From Psococerastis gibbosa (taxonomy: Eukaryota > Arthropoda > Insecta > Psocodea > Psocidae), in NCBI GenBank assembly GCA_963971405.1, contig OZ020490.1, positions 31,335,464 to 31,399,463 on the forward strand: a DNA stretch of 64,000 bases, in the 5' to 3' direction. Below the pieces are notes generated by a model. It was given only the letters and a program-made list of their open reading frames with translations. It did no database searches and had not been told where the DNA came from. Below are positions 1 to 12,000 of the stretch, piece after piece (positions within the stretch are counted from its first letter, which is position 1; every line of letters starts with the position of its first letter). Both the position numbers and the translations under genes were made by a program.

Positions 1-2
1 AA

Positions 3-227
3 GTAATTTGTGGTGAAAAATTATTTGAAAAGTTGTCAGTTGAGAATGCAGTAAAAACTCTTCTCACGGCTGATGTCTATAACTGTACAATTTTGAAAAA
101 CCAAGTAGTCGAATTCATCAGTGAAAATATTAAAGATGTCATACAGACTGATGAGTTTAAAAGCTCAAATTTTAGTAGTGACTTGTATAAAGAGTTACTC
201 CTTTCAGTAGTTGAGAGTAAACCATGA
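3..227 (+). CDS. SPOP-like BTB/POZ protein, C-terminal part (gene runs off the left edge)
   Basis: The frame open from base 3 to the TGA at 225-227 reads VICGEKLFEKLSVENAVKTL and continues about 55 residues. It matches the end of the BTB fold and the start of the BACK-like region in SPOP and TD/POZ proteins (human SPOP has LSVENAAEIL at the same place, then a helix ending in LKTQAVDFI; here it is LKNQVVEFI). SPOP-type proteins are substrate adaptors of cullin-3 ubiquitin ligases. The protein ends shortly after this helix, as in the family. The MATH domain and BTB core would lie to the left of the window. The frame is intact, but TD/POZ genes are often retroduplicated, so a retrocopy cannot be excluded. 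A repeat of the GTACCCC family begins immediately after the stop. Confidence 0.62.
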   Translation, partial: VICGEKLFEKLSVENAVKTLLTADVYNCTILKNQVVEFISENIKDVIQTDEFKSSNFSSDLYKELLLSVVESKP

Positions 228-3044
228 GACAATCGGACCCCCCCCCCCCCACAAGACGTGTTTTCGTACAAAGTTGAATTTTTCATAAAATATCGAGTAT
301 TGAGCGAAAAATGTGTGCCTAGAAAATTTAGAACTAGAAGAAATGCTCCTCTATATTTTACGATTAATACATAGTATGAAGCCCGCACTAGTACCAATTG
401 CTCAAAGTATATGTAGACCCAAGCATTTATTCCATGTCTTTATGATCAATACATGATGAGAAAGTCAACTTCAACTGTAAAAAAAATGTGTAGTTGGAAT
501 GATCGATTTGCTCTAGATCTATCATCAGGTTTTGTTTAATAAAATAAAATTTCGCCGGAGATATAAATTGTAGACTAGAGCTGAAAAATTTCATATCCAT
601 AGGAGACAGCTTTAATTTTCATTTACAGAACAAAAGACAACCAGATTGGCGCAGAAGGTTTATTCTATACTCACATTCCGACATTTTTCCGGTTAATTGA
701 TAGTTTTGGTTCCGAAGAGAACATTTTAGTACCCCCCACTACGTTATGTTAGTAAAATTCCATTTTCATAGAAAATATGGATCGATAAGTCGTCAAAAAA
801 TTCATTAAATTAGCAGAAATGCTCATCTACATTTCGATATATGACATGCGGTCTTCACTAACACCAATATTGGCCACAGTTCTTGAACTTCTTCCTCGGG
901 ACCGATAGTTTTTTGTACAAATCTAATTCAATAATTGTGGTCAAACTCCAAGATCGATATTTAAAGCACCTACAGGCTAGGTGGTGCCAGTGACATTTTT
1001 AGCGATTTTGAGTTAAGTGCACTATGCCGTTACTCTTGCTGTTCTGTACCTTAGAAGCAAACAGGAATATCTATACATTTTCAATTGAGTTTCAAACTTG
1101 AGTCTCCTTAATTTCGAAACTTTATTTTTGTCACTTGCACTACTTGGTCTAGGCGCTTCAATTCATATTTGACTTTACACTTAAACGTCCTTTCCCCTTC
1201 AGATTGTCTCTTAAGACAGAGATATCCACTTATATTTAGTAAAGTATCAATTTGACGAAATTTATATTCCTTCCACAGCCACTAAGATATGAAAATGGCC
1301 AAATGATAAAATTCACTAATTATAAAAGCTCTTGCAGTAAATTTTCATTCTCTTACTTCAATGGAATCCAATGAAGTGCAGAAAAAAGATTTTATAGAGA
1401 ATAATAGAATAGAATTTCAGTCGGGTGAATAGCCTTTTTTTAACGAAAGCCTGCATTTTTTAAAATGAATTTTTATCTGACAACTTTCATGTCTTGGTCC
1501 TATTGGAACAAGGAATGGAGATGTTTCGTAGTGGCATCACATGCTTACAAATAGTAATGGTTGTTCGAAAGTTACATAAGCAAAGCATATGCAGTCCGAG
1601 CCATAGCAACATTTACTTCGACTGCATCTACAGCATCCCTGGTGGTTTTCTCTGCGCAACAACTCTTAATAGTTATAATTTCGTCAAAAATATATTACCA
1701 TTCCATGCCAATTATTTTGAAACTTCGCCCTTGTATCTGCTTTCGTAATTAGCATATCTGTTTGAATTAATACACTATAAAATATATTCATAATAACGTA
1801 ATTTTTTTACCCTTTGTTCAATCCTGTGCCCTGCATGATTTACAAATAGGAAGTTAAAAAACTTTGAATGTAATCTAACAACATGATTTATTAAGTTAGT
1901 GAGTTGCTTACATGTTAAAAACGACTAGAAGTTGAAGCATGGACACCATGCTAATACTGTCGTCATTATCATATAAAAATGTTAGATGCCGCTTACAACT
2001 AATTAATTACAAAATCATCGTACAGTGTAATGTTTTACATACTTAGAGTACCTCTAGGTTACGTTTTTGGAACCCATTATCACCCTGAACGGAATCATGG
2101 GGTCGGGTGGGAGAAGATAAGTAGGTTTTTTTTTTAACGCAGAACTTTGTCATGGCGTTACACCCCACATAGTACATGTGAAGAGTTCGGTAGAAGAAGG
2201 CATGACGCACACTCTTCTACGATAAAATCAATTCTTATTGCGCCTTCTTCCACATTTTATATTTAGAATATCGACAATATCCGAGAGATTGATACAGTGA
2301 GTATGTAAAACATCGTATCTATTCCTACACATAAATTAATATCAGTGCTTCACATTTACAACAAGGGTAGTCTCTACTTATGTACACAGCGGGCCCCTCT
2401 AAAAAACATAAGCTTCAAAGCATTACAATCAATTTTGTGCATTTGCTGTTGTACCTCAACTAAATTGAAAAGACGCCAGATGAAAGCACATTTTTAAGCT
2501 AAATCTAAATCAATGAAAGTCTTAAATGAATGAAATCCATTCAAGTTTTACGTAACTACTAGTAGCTTAATATGCATCATATCGCAGGGAAGGTTCAATA
2601 ATTGGTTCATTTTTCATAATTTGATGCAATGGTAAACAATTCTCACTCTTGCAAAAAATAAATAAATTGATTAATTAATTAATACTCTCAGAAACACTCC
2701 AACATTAAAATGTCTCTATAATCTGTTGCATATGCTAGTTATCCAAAACTTGCCTGAATAAATTACATTAAAAATGAAATAAAGCTTTTTTTTTAAATTA
2801 GTATTTAGGAGCGGAACTCTCGAGTATATTCGCCGGAAATAGAATTATAAAGTATCGGATTAACGTCCAATCAGGAGTGATCATAATTCATAGTGTATAA
2901 TACAACATATCCTCCTAGCTTGGGCCCAATCAAACATTTACACAAAAGGAAAAGAGAAAAAAACCAACCTCAATTAAACATCAGTGCACAGACTACCCTG
3001 GAACATACACAGCTTATCAAACGAAACCAACACTAATACACATC
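228..3044. other. Intergenic: degenerate repeats and probable BAG3 3' UTR
   Basis: No gene was recognised. At about 229-470 and 716-945 lie two decayed copies of a repeat seen elsewhere at 3805-4170, 13290-13520, 21100-21330, 44050-44245 and 50930-51290. Its hallmarks are GCTCCTCTAYATTT and TTGGCCACAGTTCTTGAACT. Two overlapping small ORFs at 1494-1752 have no recognisable domain. The right part, up to 3044, must include the 3' UTR of the BAG3 gene transcribed leftward; the first clear AATAAA on that strand is at 1887-1892. Confidence 0.5.
1887..1892 (-). terminator. Candidate polyadenylation signal for BAG3
   Basis: AATAAA on the minus strand, about 1.15 kb past the BAG3 stop. It is the nearest canonical hexamer I found there; a variant hexamer closer to the stop would be equally plausible. 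Confidence 0.25.
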
Positions 3045-6000
3045 TCACGTTGGTGGATCTCCTGTCGCGGTGACTGGGGCGTCACTGCTACCAACATCTG
3101 CAGTCTGCACAGCGTCCCCCTGTTCCACTGGTTCGTCCGTCATCGGCTCACCTGCTGCCACGGCATCTTCCGCCACGACTTCCATAGGCTCCCCTGGCAC
3201 CTTACTCTCCAAAACACTAATACACTTCTGTATCGAGCGGATAGCGTCCTTCCTGGCTTGCCGTACCGAGTCCTGCCCCGCTGTATCAATATCATCGAGT
3301 TTGATAAGTTCGCGCGTCAACATCTCGTCCAAATACATGTACTCCCGGTCTTTCCGCGAGCTAGGCTTCGCTACTTCCACTTTCTCCGCTAAGGCGTCTA
3401 CCTCTTTTTGTACTTCGGCTACTCTGGCCAGTGCCACGGTGGTTGGGTCAGCAGGTGGAGGTGGTGGGGGCGCGGGGGCACCGCGGTCCACCTCGTCAGT
3501 GTTTGTTTTCTGCATGGGGGGCGGCTGAGGAATCGGATCCTGCTGTTGCTGCTGCTGCTGTGGCTGCGGTTTTGGAGGCGGTTTTTTGGCTGGCGGGGGC
3601 GAGTGAGGTGCCCCGAATGAGGGAGGAGACTGGGACGCGCCAAATCTCGCCGAGTGTTTCCGATAGGGCCCAAAGTCTCGGGGTAGCCGGCCGTCAAAAC
3701 TGGGCGGTCGCTCCGATGCGAAATTCGATGTGTCGATGTTTTTGTTGACGAGGGGCTCTGCGCGGCCTTCCACCTGTTAAAAAAAAAGTACACATTGAAA
3801 ATTGGGAGTCTATTTGAAAGCAAATCGGACACCATCGCTACTCGTTTTATGTGCAAAGACAAATTTCGTCAGAAATAATCGTTGTAGAACTATAAAAATA
3901 TCATAGGCAATAGAAAAAATACTTCTCTACATTTTGATACATGATATGGGGCAAACACTAACACCGATTGGCCAGTTTTCGAATTCCTTCGATATGCGTA
4001 CGCCTTGCCAACAGGGTTTTTTACCATTTAATTCTAAATATAATGGCCAATCGGTGTAAATGACAGCCATATGTCATGTATAATAATGTAAACTATTTCT
4101 TCTAATACCCATGATATTTTTTTATAGCTCTGCAATGAATATTGTCTGTGAATTTCGACTTTGTTCAAAAAACTATTAGCGTGGATGTCGGATATGCTCT
4201 AAAGAGAATACAAACGAAAATTGGATTAATTTTCGTACAGTATATCCACAATCAATTATAGACGAGGTACAACTGACTGAACTGAGGACTGATCTCTCCC
4301 CCACAATTTTCAAATAGTAGGTCTACCCTCAGTCATGAGTCCAAGGGACCGCTAGTTTACTCCAATAATAAATATATTAGTGCGGCCTTGTGTACAAATT
4401 GTTTTTTGTATATTCAATACACGTTTATTCAGTTATTAATTTTCTTCTTATATAGAAGTATATATAATATAATCGATACTTTCTGTGAAAATCGACTTTA
4501 CACAAAAAACGCGTATTAGGGGTACTGCGAATTGCTATTCATTTATTGGAATTGATTTTAATCATTAAATACCTGTATGGGAATAACACGGACATTGCTC
4601 CCTTGTGTCTGTTGCTGTTGATGTTGCTGCTGCGGCTGCGCAGTAGCCTGCGGTTGGCCCGCAGGCTGTTGGACGGGAATTTCGCACGAGGAAACAAACC
4701 GCTGTGGGCGGTCACCGGGCGGTGCCGACATAGCTCGTGTCCGTTGAGATTCTTCTTTTACGGAATCCTGCAGGAAAACGAAAACAGAAATGAACAACTA
4801 AGCGGCTTAATTATTCATTGGCATAGCTTGTGGAAAGTGGTTTTGTAGGTAATGTTGACTTGCAGCAACTAACAGTCCGATCAATTTGAACGCTGTGATT
4901 CGTACAAAGTTCAAATGACCGTGTACATTTTTACTGAAATAGCCTAAACCTGCCAGAAATGGGAGTGTGTGACGGTTAATGAGCGGCTTTGCTACTGTAA
5001 GACATACCAGCAGCCTTATCATGGCGATTATAATACCGGTATTTATTTAATCCCCTGGTATTAAAAATGTAAACAAGACTTTACAATAACTTTATATGAA
5101 ACAATTGCTCCTGTATCGTTTCATAACAAACTCAACACCAGAAGGACAAGTCGATTTTATTCAATATGGCAGGGCGACTCGCTTAGGTGTGAATAACAAT
5201 CTACAAATACCCAAGTATCAAACATCCAATTTTCAACAGTCTCATGCATATTTATCTATCTTAGCCTACAACCGACTACCAGATGGTAGATCCCCCCGTC
5301 TTTCAAGCAAAACCGAAACAACATAACCGAGTACAGATACGAACGCTCTCTATGTCTATGCTCTTACTTCAAAAAATTAATTTCTACAGGATGTACCATT
5401 AGCTTTACTCCAAGTCGCCAACGCAGAAGAATACACATATCGCTGGATTCAACTTGGTAAGGCGGCCGGCTTTATACTTCCTATATTATTGTTTGGATTT
5501 CCTATTAACTATTATTATAATTAGTATTAACAATAACAGTTGTTCTGGACCCATCACGGGCCACGGCCTACCGGGTCCACAGTATTTTTTGTCTCTCAAA
5601 TGTACATGGTATGATTATATTATATTATTTGATAATTTTATAATGGAAAGTGCTATTCAAAATTTGGTTGTTTACATTTTTAATACCAGGGGATTAAATA
5701 AATACCGGTATTATAATCGCCATGAGCAGGCTGCAGGAGCATATTAGGAATTAGCTCAGCTACCTTAGCTGATAAAACATGTGTAACGTGAAAAGGGTTC
5801 GAATTCCCTCAAGGTCCTAGTCCTTCATACAGGAAAAACGTCTTGAAACACAAGTAAATAAAGAACCGGTACGAGTGAACCCGTATATGCTTTCCTATTT
5901 ATCACTTAGGATAGATACCGCAATCGATTACTGGTTAAATAATTGTCCTAGGGTTAGATTTCAGTTTACATTTTGTCGGCAATTAGCCCCATCTTATTTG

Positions 6001-9000
6001 TCGTAATTATGGACACCCTAACATGTGACATTCAGGGAGAAGCTCCAGCCAGCCTCCTATTTGCAGACGACATAGTCATAACATCACTAAGCCGAAATGA
6101 CGCTGAACAAGAGTTAGCCAAATGGGTTGAAGCGCTAGATATAGAGGGATTGAAAGTGAACCGTGCAAAAACTGAGTATATGGAGTGTGTACGACAGAAA
6201 CCAGGCACCATCCGCATTGGAAATCAACCCCTAAACAAAGTAGGCAAGTTCAAGACAAGTATCTAGGTAGTGTCATAGAGCAAAATGGGGGCTGTCAAGA
6301 AGATGTCAAAAGTCGGATAAAAGCCGGCTGGGCGAAGTTCCGAGATTTGTCCGGGATACTCACAGACCGAAAAATGCCCAAAAAGCTGAAAGGACGCATT
6401 TATAAACAAGTGGTTCGCCCGTGCCTGCTGTATGGGTCTGAGTGCTGGGCTGTACGACAGTGTGAAGAAAACATGATTTACGCAGCTGAAATGAGAATGC
6501 TGAGAGACCAACGTAACAACCAAGACATAAGACAAGAGATGAGAACCCGGGACGTACTGGAGAAACTCAGAGAAAAGAGGCTGAACTGGTGGGGGCACGT
6601 ACTCCGTACAGACGAAAACCACCTAGTCAAAAGAGTAATGAACTGGGAGATACAAGGAAGAAGACCACCAGGGAGGCCGAAAGTTACACTGGGAAGAAAA
6701 ACGCCGGAGATATGAGAAGTTTGGGGCTCTCCACCGTACAGGACAGGACTGTGTGGAAACGCTGCCGTCGTGCCACCGACCCTCCGCGCGGTAAAAGTAA
6801 AAGTATTTTGAGTTTGCTTATTCCAATGTATTGAATTGATCGTTGGGACGATTACATAGTCAAGAATGGACTGACAGAATAAATATAGTACGATACAAAA
6901 CAGTAATAGTGGAAAGGTATGCTACGCATAGTATATTATCTTATTGTTTCTTCAAAAATAATTTTTTGTTCAAAACCAAATCTTTATTTCGGAAAGTAAC
7001 CTGTTCGGTTTTGTTACTCTATTTAGGCGGCTACTCCACTTGTCATTGTTTCTTCATTTGTGCATTAAAAAATGATGAGATTTTTGTTTTAAGGAGACTA
7101 TTATGTAGATACTAAACTTATCTATTATTAATTAAGTTTTAACTTATTAGAGACTTGTTATTAATGTCTCTACCATAGTATAACTTAATTTATAATAGAT
7201 AAGTTAAGTATCTACATAAGTCTCCTTAAAGCAAAAATCTCATCATCTTTTAATGCACAAATGAAGAAAAAATGACAAGTGAAATAGCCCCCATACCAAA
7301 AACGCACCTTAAAGTCAGAAGTACCGATAGAACGGTTCCACAGAAAAAATATTTTCTTGTAATTTTTCTTCAAAATTGAGCATTTTCTTATTAGTAAGGG
7401 GTGTTAATACCCAGCAGGGGGTACGATATGCCATAAGAGGGGCAGGAAGGAGCATCGGAGGTTCATGTATCACATCAGACGGGCTATTATTCTGCTTCTG
7501 TAATATCTTTGATTTTCCAGCTAAATTGAATTATGGGCCAGCACTTACTTGTGGCTGCGCAAGCGGCACTGTGTTACGTAGTCCGTGCTGTTTCAGTCCC
7601 GGCGCATGCGCAGGCTTGCCAGGAGATTTATGCCTCTTCCTAGACAGTTCCTCTTCTTCCCAATCGGTATTATCGCGGTGCGCGTCGAACACAGGGGAAC
7701 CGTCACTCCCAAACCCAGCAGGTCGGCTATGCCCGGGCGGATCGTGATGTGCGTCGAATGAAGACGAGCCGAACTCAGTGGGTCGGCGACCGCGCGGGTC
7801 GTCCCAGCGAGCGCGGCGTGGACGAATATCGTCGTCGTCGTCACTGAATGGGAAGCCCTGCAACGAAACGGCCCCCATCAGCAACAACAGTACTTTCATC
7901 GACAAAAACAATATTTTCTATACCCCTGACATTTCTTCCTTCTAACACAAGTAGTGAGTACACATAGCACAGTCACAGTCTTAGAAATTTTGAAATCGTG
8001 AAACTATTGTGTTTAATACGTTTGACTGCGGATAATGACGTGTATTGTAGAGTAGTGGAACGGACTCTGACTTCCACCCGAAAGGTTGTTGGTTCGAGTC
8101 CTACACCATAGCTACATGTTATGGCCATGCTTCGGAGGGCATGTAAAGCAAGCGGTCCCGGGCTTTCCTAGTTGAGTGTAAGAGAGGGCTTTATAGCCCA
8201 AACTTCTTGGTAGTAATAGAATTAGTAATAGAACAAAAATTCTTTATTTATTTATGTATAATGGATCTCAAGAAATTTGAAATGAAATCCTTAATAACTT
8301 TGTAAAACTTACTGTCACTTATGGTAAAAATTAAAATTTTAAGTAGTTTTAATTTTTTACCATGAGTTTAAGAATCAATTTAAGCATTAAAAAAAAACTT
8401 AAAGTAACGTGGGAATTAGATGATGCTGAGACATTGTATTGAGAATGACCAAGACTAAGACCAAGACTCAATGTTTATCGGTTTGGCTTTGATTCATGTG
8501 CATTGGGGCGTAGCCATTAATGTGGAGAAGACCGCCCGATTTGCAATAACGTCGTTTTTGCTTTCCTATTTATACGTTAATATAAGGAAAGCTATGTGAT
8601 GCTCGAGATTTTCCATTTTAAGATTTCAACGAAATTTTACCTTTCCAGTGGGCCGATTATGGCGATTGTTATAAACGTACTGGGGTTAAAACTGTAAACA
8701 AACAAATTTTGAATAGTACTTTCCATTGTAAAATTATCTTGTTTACATTTTTAATACCAGGGTATTATATTAACCCCGGTATTATAATCGCCATGATCGG
8801 GCCGCAGTCAGCCCTTGTTTTTCCCCACTCATGGAACAAAAGTGTACGTTGCTTGTGTCACACAAGTCGGCCAGTTCGTTGTTCCCCGATGTCGTAGATG
8901 GTAGTATTTAGTACACTTCTAACACGCCCGACCCGTTCTTTTTAAAATGTTCAAATTGAGCAGGATTGCGCAGATTTTCTTCAGGCGAGTCGGTAAAATC

Positions 9001-12000
9001 TAAACCATGCTGCATTAAAAATAAAACCCCAATATTTCAGTCAATTGTTTTCAAAAAATTCCCCTTTGCTTGCTAAACCTACCTTAACTACTGACAAAAT
9101 GAAATTAGGACAGGGTGAAAACACCCCACTATTTGGACCGACCATAAAAAAAACCTTTTTGCTGTTATGTGAATCTCTGCCGGTGAAATCTAAATCTTAC
9201 TGCTATCAAAATGCGTAAAACCAATTATTTCTGGCCTTTTCTAAAATAAATTTCATTGGGGAGACCCCGAACCCCCCTGTTTGCCTTTAAATTTGTGACT
9301 TATACCTGGATGTTGAATACATGGGCTTTAATTTTACTACAGTATTGCACTGTGGACTGAAACCCCCTCTCAAAATTTCTTGGGTTCGTTCGCCTACCGA
9401 AATTGGACAATGCAGTTGTTCCGTTAAAAAATCTAGTCCTTCGGGATAGGGAAATTAGTGGCAACCTAAATATACCCCTAGGACAATTTATTCGCCATGG
9501 ATGGTCATAGCCACTCCCCATTCACTACACTAATAATATAAAATAAATAGGAAAGCATGTATACGTTCTTTTATAGTGGTAGTAAGCTAAGTAGTAATTA
9601 TAAGAGAGCATTTCCAAGCAAAATTCTCAATTGGTTTTCTTCTCCAGAATTAATTTCTAAATCCACATCAACCCTCAATGAATAGACCATAAACAGCGCC
9701 AACTCCTTGAACTCAATGGGAATTCCAGCTAAAGTGAATGAGAGATCGTTGACGCGACAGCCAGTGAAGGGATTCCCACCTACAGCACCCATCAAAGCCA
9801 GCTGGCGACAGCCCAAACAAACTTTGGTCATGGTTGCAGCCCTGACACATATTATAGCCAGGTCTGCCAACTCAAACAGATTAACCCAAACATAGGAAAC
9901 ATAATTGTCACCAGTTATCAACACGTCGGTTATGATTTCTAAGACAGAGTACAGTGACAAGCCAAAATCGAATTGAGGCCGGGGGTTCAGGATTTTCAGG
10001 GGGGGGGGGAACAGTTGAGTTCAGATAGCCAACCAGGTAAACTTTCGCGGGGAGTGTGGCTCAGTGGCCATCCAGTTCCAGAGGAAAATTTCTTAATATG
10101 CCGGTACGAAAAAGCACTTAAATATGACATTTTCTATTTCCAACATGCCTCAATAGAAAAATAGATTTGTCACCAACACCCCAAAACCAAGGGTGACATC
10201 AGTTACCGTATGCGGAACTCTCTTGAGGGGTAGATTTGAGCAATAAAGATGACAAGTAAATATGCTGAAAATTACCCCCAAATAACTGCCCGTACATACG
10301 GTGGTAAGCTACCTAGCAGGAAGAAATCCCCGAAGAATACTAAAAATATCATGGAGATGCCTCATAACAAACGAAGAGATACTCCAAAAATAAACAAAGT
10401 AAGGTCTCTAATTACTGCCATATCCGTGAGAAGAGTCTGAAGGCATGAAGGACTCATTTACACCAAAATATAAGGCACCATTGAGAGCAATAATTCCACG
10501 GGCCAAACAAGGAAGGCATAATCAGAAGATTCAGCTAGATATGAAATGAGGAACCTGCTAGGAACTCAAGAGAACGGCTTAAGGCAGAGATGAGTGGAGA
10601 AGATGGAAAGATTTGCTGCAAAACAATCGATAGATTGCTACTACAGAAGACCTGCGAAGACCTGACAGGTTGGAATTAATGATGTTAAGATTAGCAAAGA
10701 TTGTCAAGACGAGCAAATTTTTTCAAAGGTTTATGGATTGCTGCCAATTTTTTGACCCAATGCATAACGTTTATGTGACTTTTACGATTTAAAGAAATAA
10801 CCTGCTTATTTTTATTACGTCGAGCCAGCGTAAAAAGATGGGTTTGTGAACATATTGTACAGACAGATACTGAAGGAATATTCGGCCATGGTCAACAAGC
10901 TTACAAAAGTCATTGGAACAGCTTGTAGAAACACAGTGGAAACAGCGATTATCAGCAACTTGCGGTCCGAGCAATTTAAACGCTGTGCACTCGATTTCTG
11001 CTATGTATTATGGTCTCAATGAAAGACTTGCTAGTGTGATGAGAGTTGACAAAAGAGGAGGTTATTGAACGGCTTCGCTATGGTAAGACATGCCCGTGTA
11101 GTATAAATAAATAATAATAATAACAATTCTTTATTTCCAACAAATACAATTGTTAGACAAAATACAATTAGGGCTCCCATGCCTTCATAGAGGCGTGCGG
11201 GATACACCCTACAAAGTACAGTTAAACATTATTCTATTATTACAACCGTGATATAATATTAGTTACATTGCCATTAGTGTTTGGTTGATATATACTGTAT
11301 ATCAATGTAACCTTTTATGCTCGTAGTTGGCCTTGCGAAGTTATTGTAGCTACTAATGAATTCGTTGTAATAGTAATATGATTTGTACAAGAATGAGACT
11401 GCTGTATATAAATATTAATAAAAATATGTGATATTATTGTAATATTGGCATGAAGTGTAGGCCGATGACGCCTCTTGATGGCTTGCCATACTTCGGGCGT
11501 GGTCTGTTGAACCTGCTGACAACCGCTGACAATGGGAGCCGAGTTGGTAGCGATTGTATAGCAGGAGTCAGGGGAAAAAGGACGAAACAGACTCGAGGGG
11601 AGAAGGCAATCCAGAGGGTGAAGATCTCGGCCTGCGCCTGTCGTTTTTCAAATACATCCATATAGAATATACCAGCCTCGTCTTCTTATTTATAGGGTAA
11701 GTTCCATATTTACTATTGCATAGTTTATTTAGGTGTTACATGGACATGGTACCTTAGCTCAGATTCACCCTGACCTCTGAATCTGAGGAATCATACGACA
11801 CCCGGACCATAGCGAAGCCGAAGCAAACTAGGACTTACCGTATAACGACCCTCTAACTATTCAAGGACATGCACCAGAAGGACCATGGTTTCAGAAAATC
11901 ACTTTTCCCAGAAAGGTGCAAATCCCTGCTATAAGGTTACGGCTAAGCGACGCCTCTTTCTCTTGCCATCTGGGAGTACATTGCCGTGTGCGCGAAACGC

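Noticed and set aside
240-251. Poly-C and poly-G runs as regulatory G-quadruplexes
   Set aside because: They recur inside hAT-type MITEs (13690, 26470, 41655) and look like properties of those repeats.
3070-3528. Plus-strand ORF of 152 codons opposite BAG3 exon 4
   Set aside because: Shadow of the coding strand; low-complexity composition, no domain.
6263-6622. Minus-strand 119-codon ORF
   Set aside because: Shadow of the RTE-like LINE frame on the other strand.
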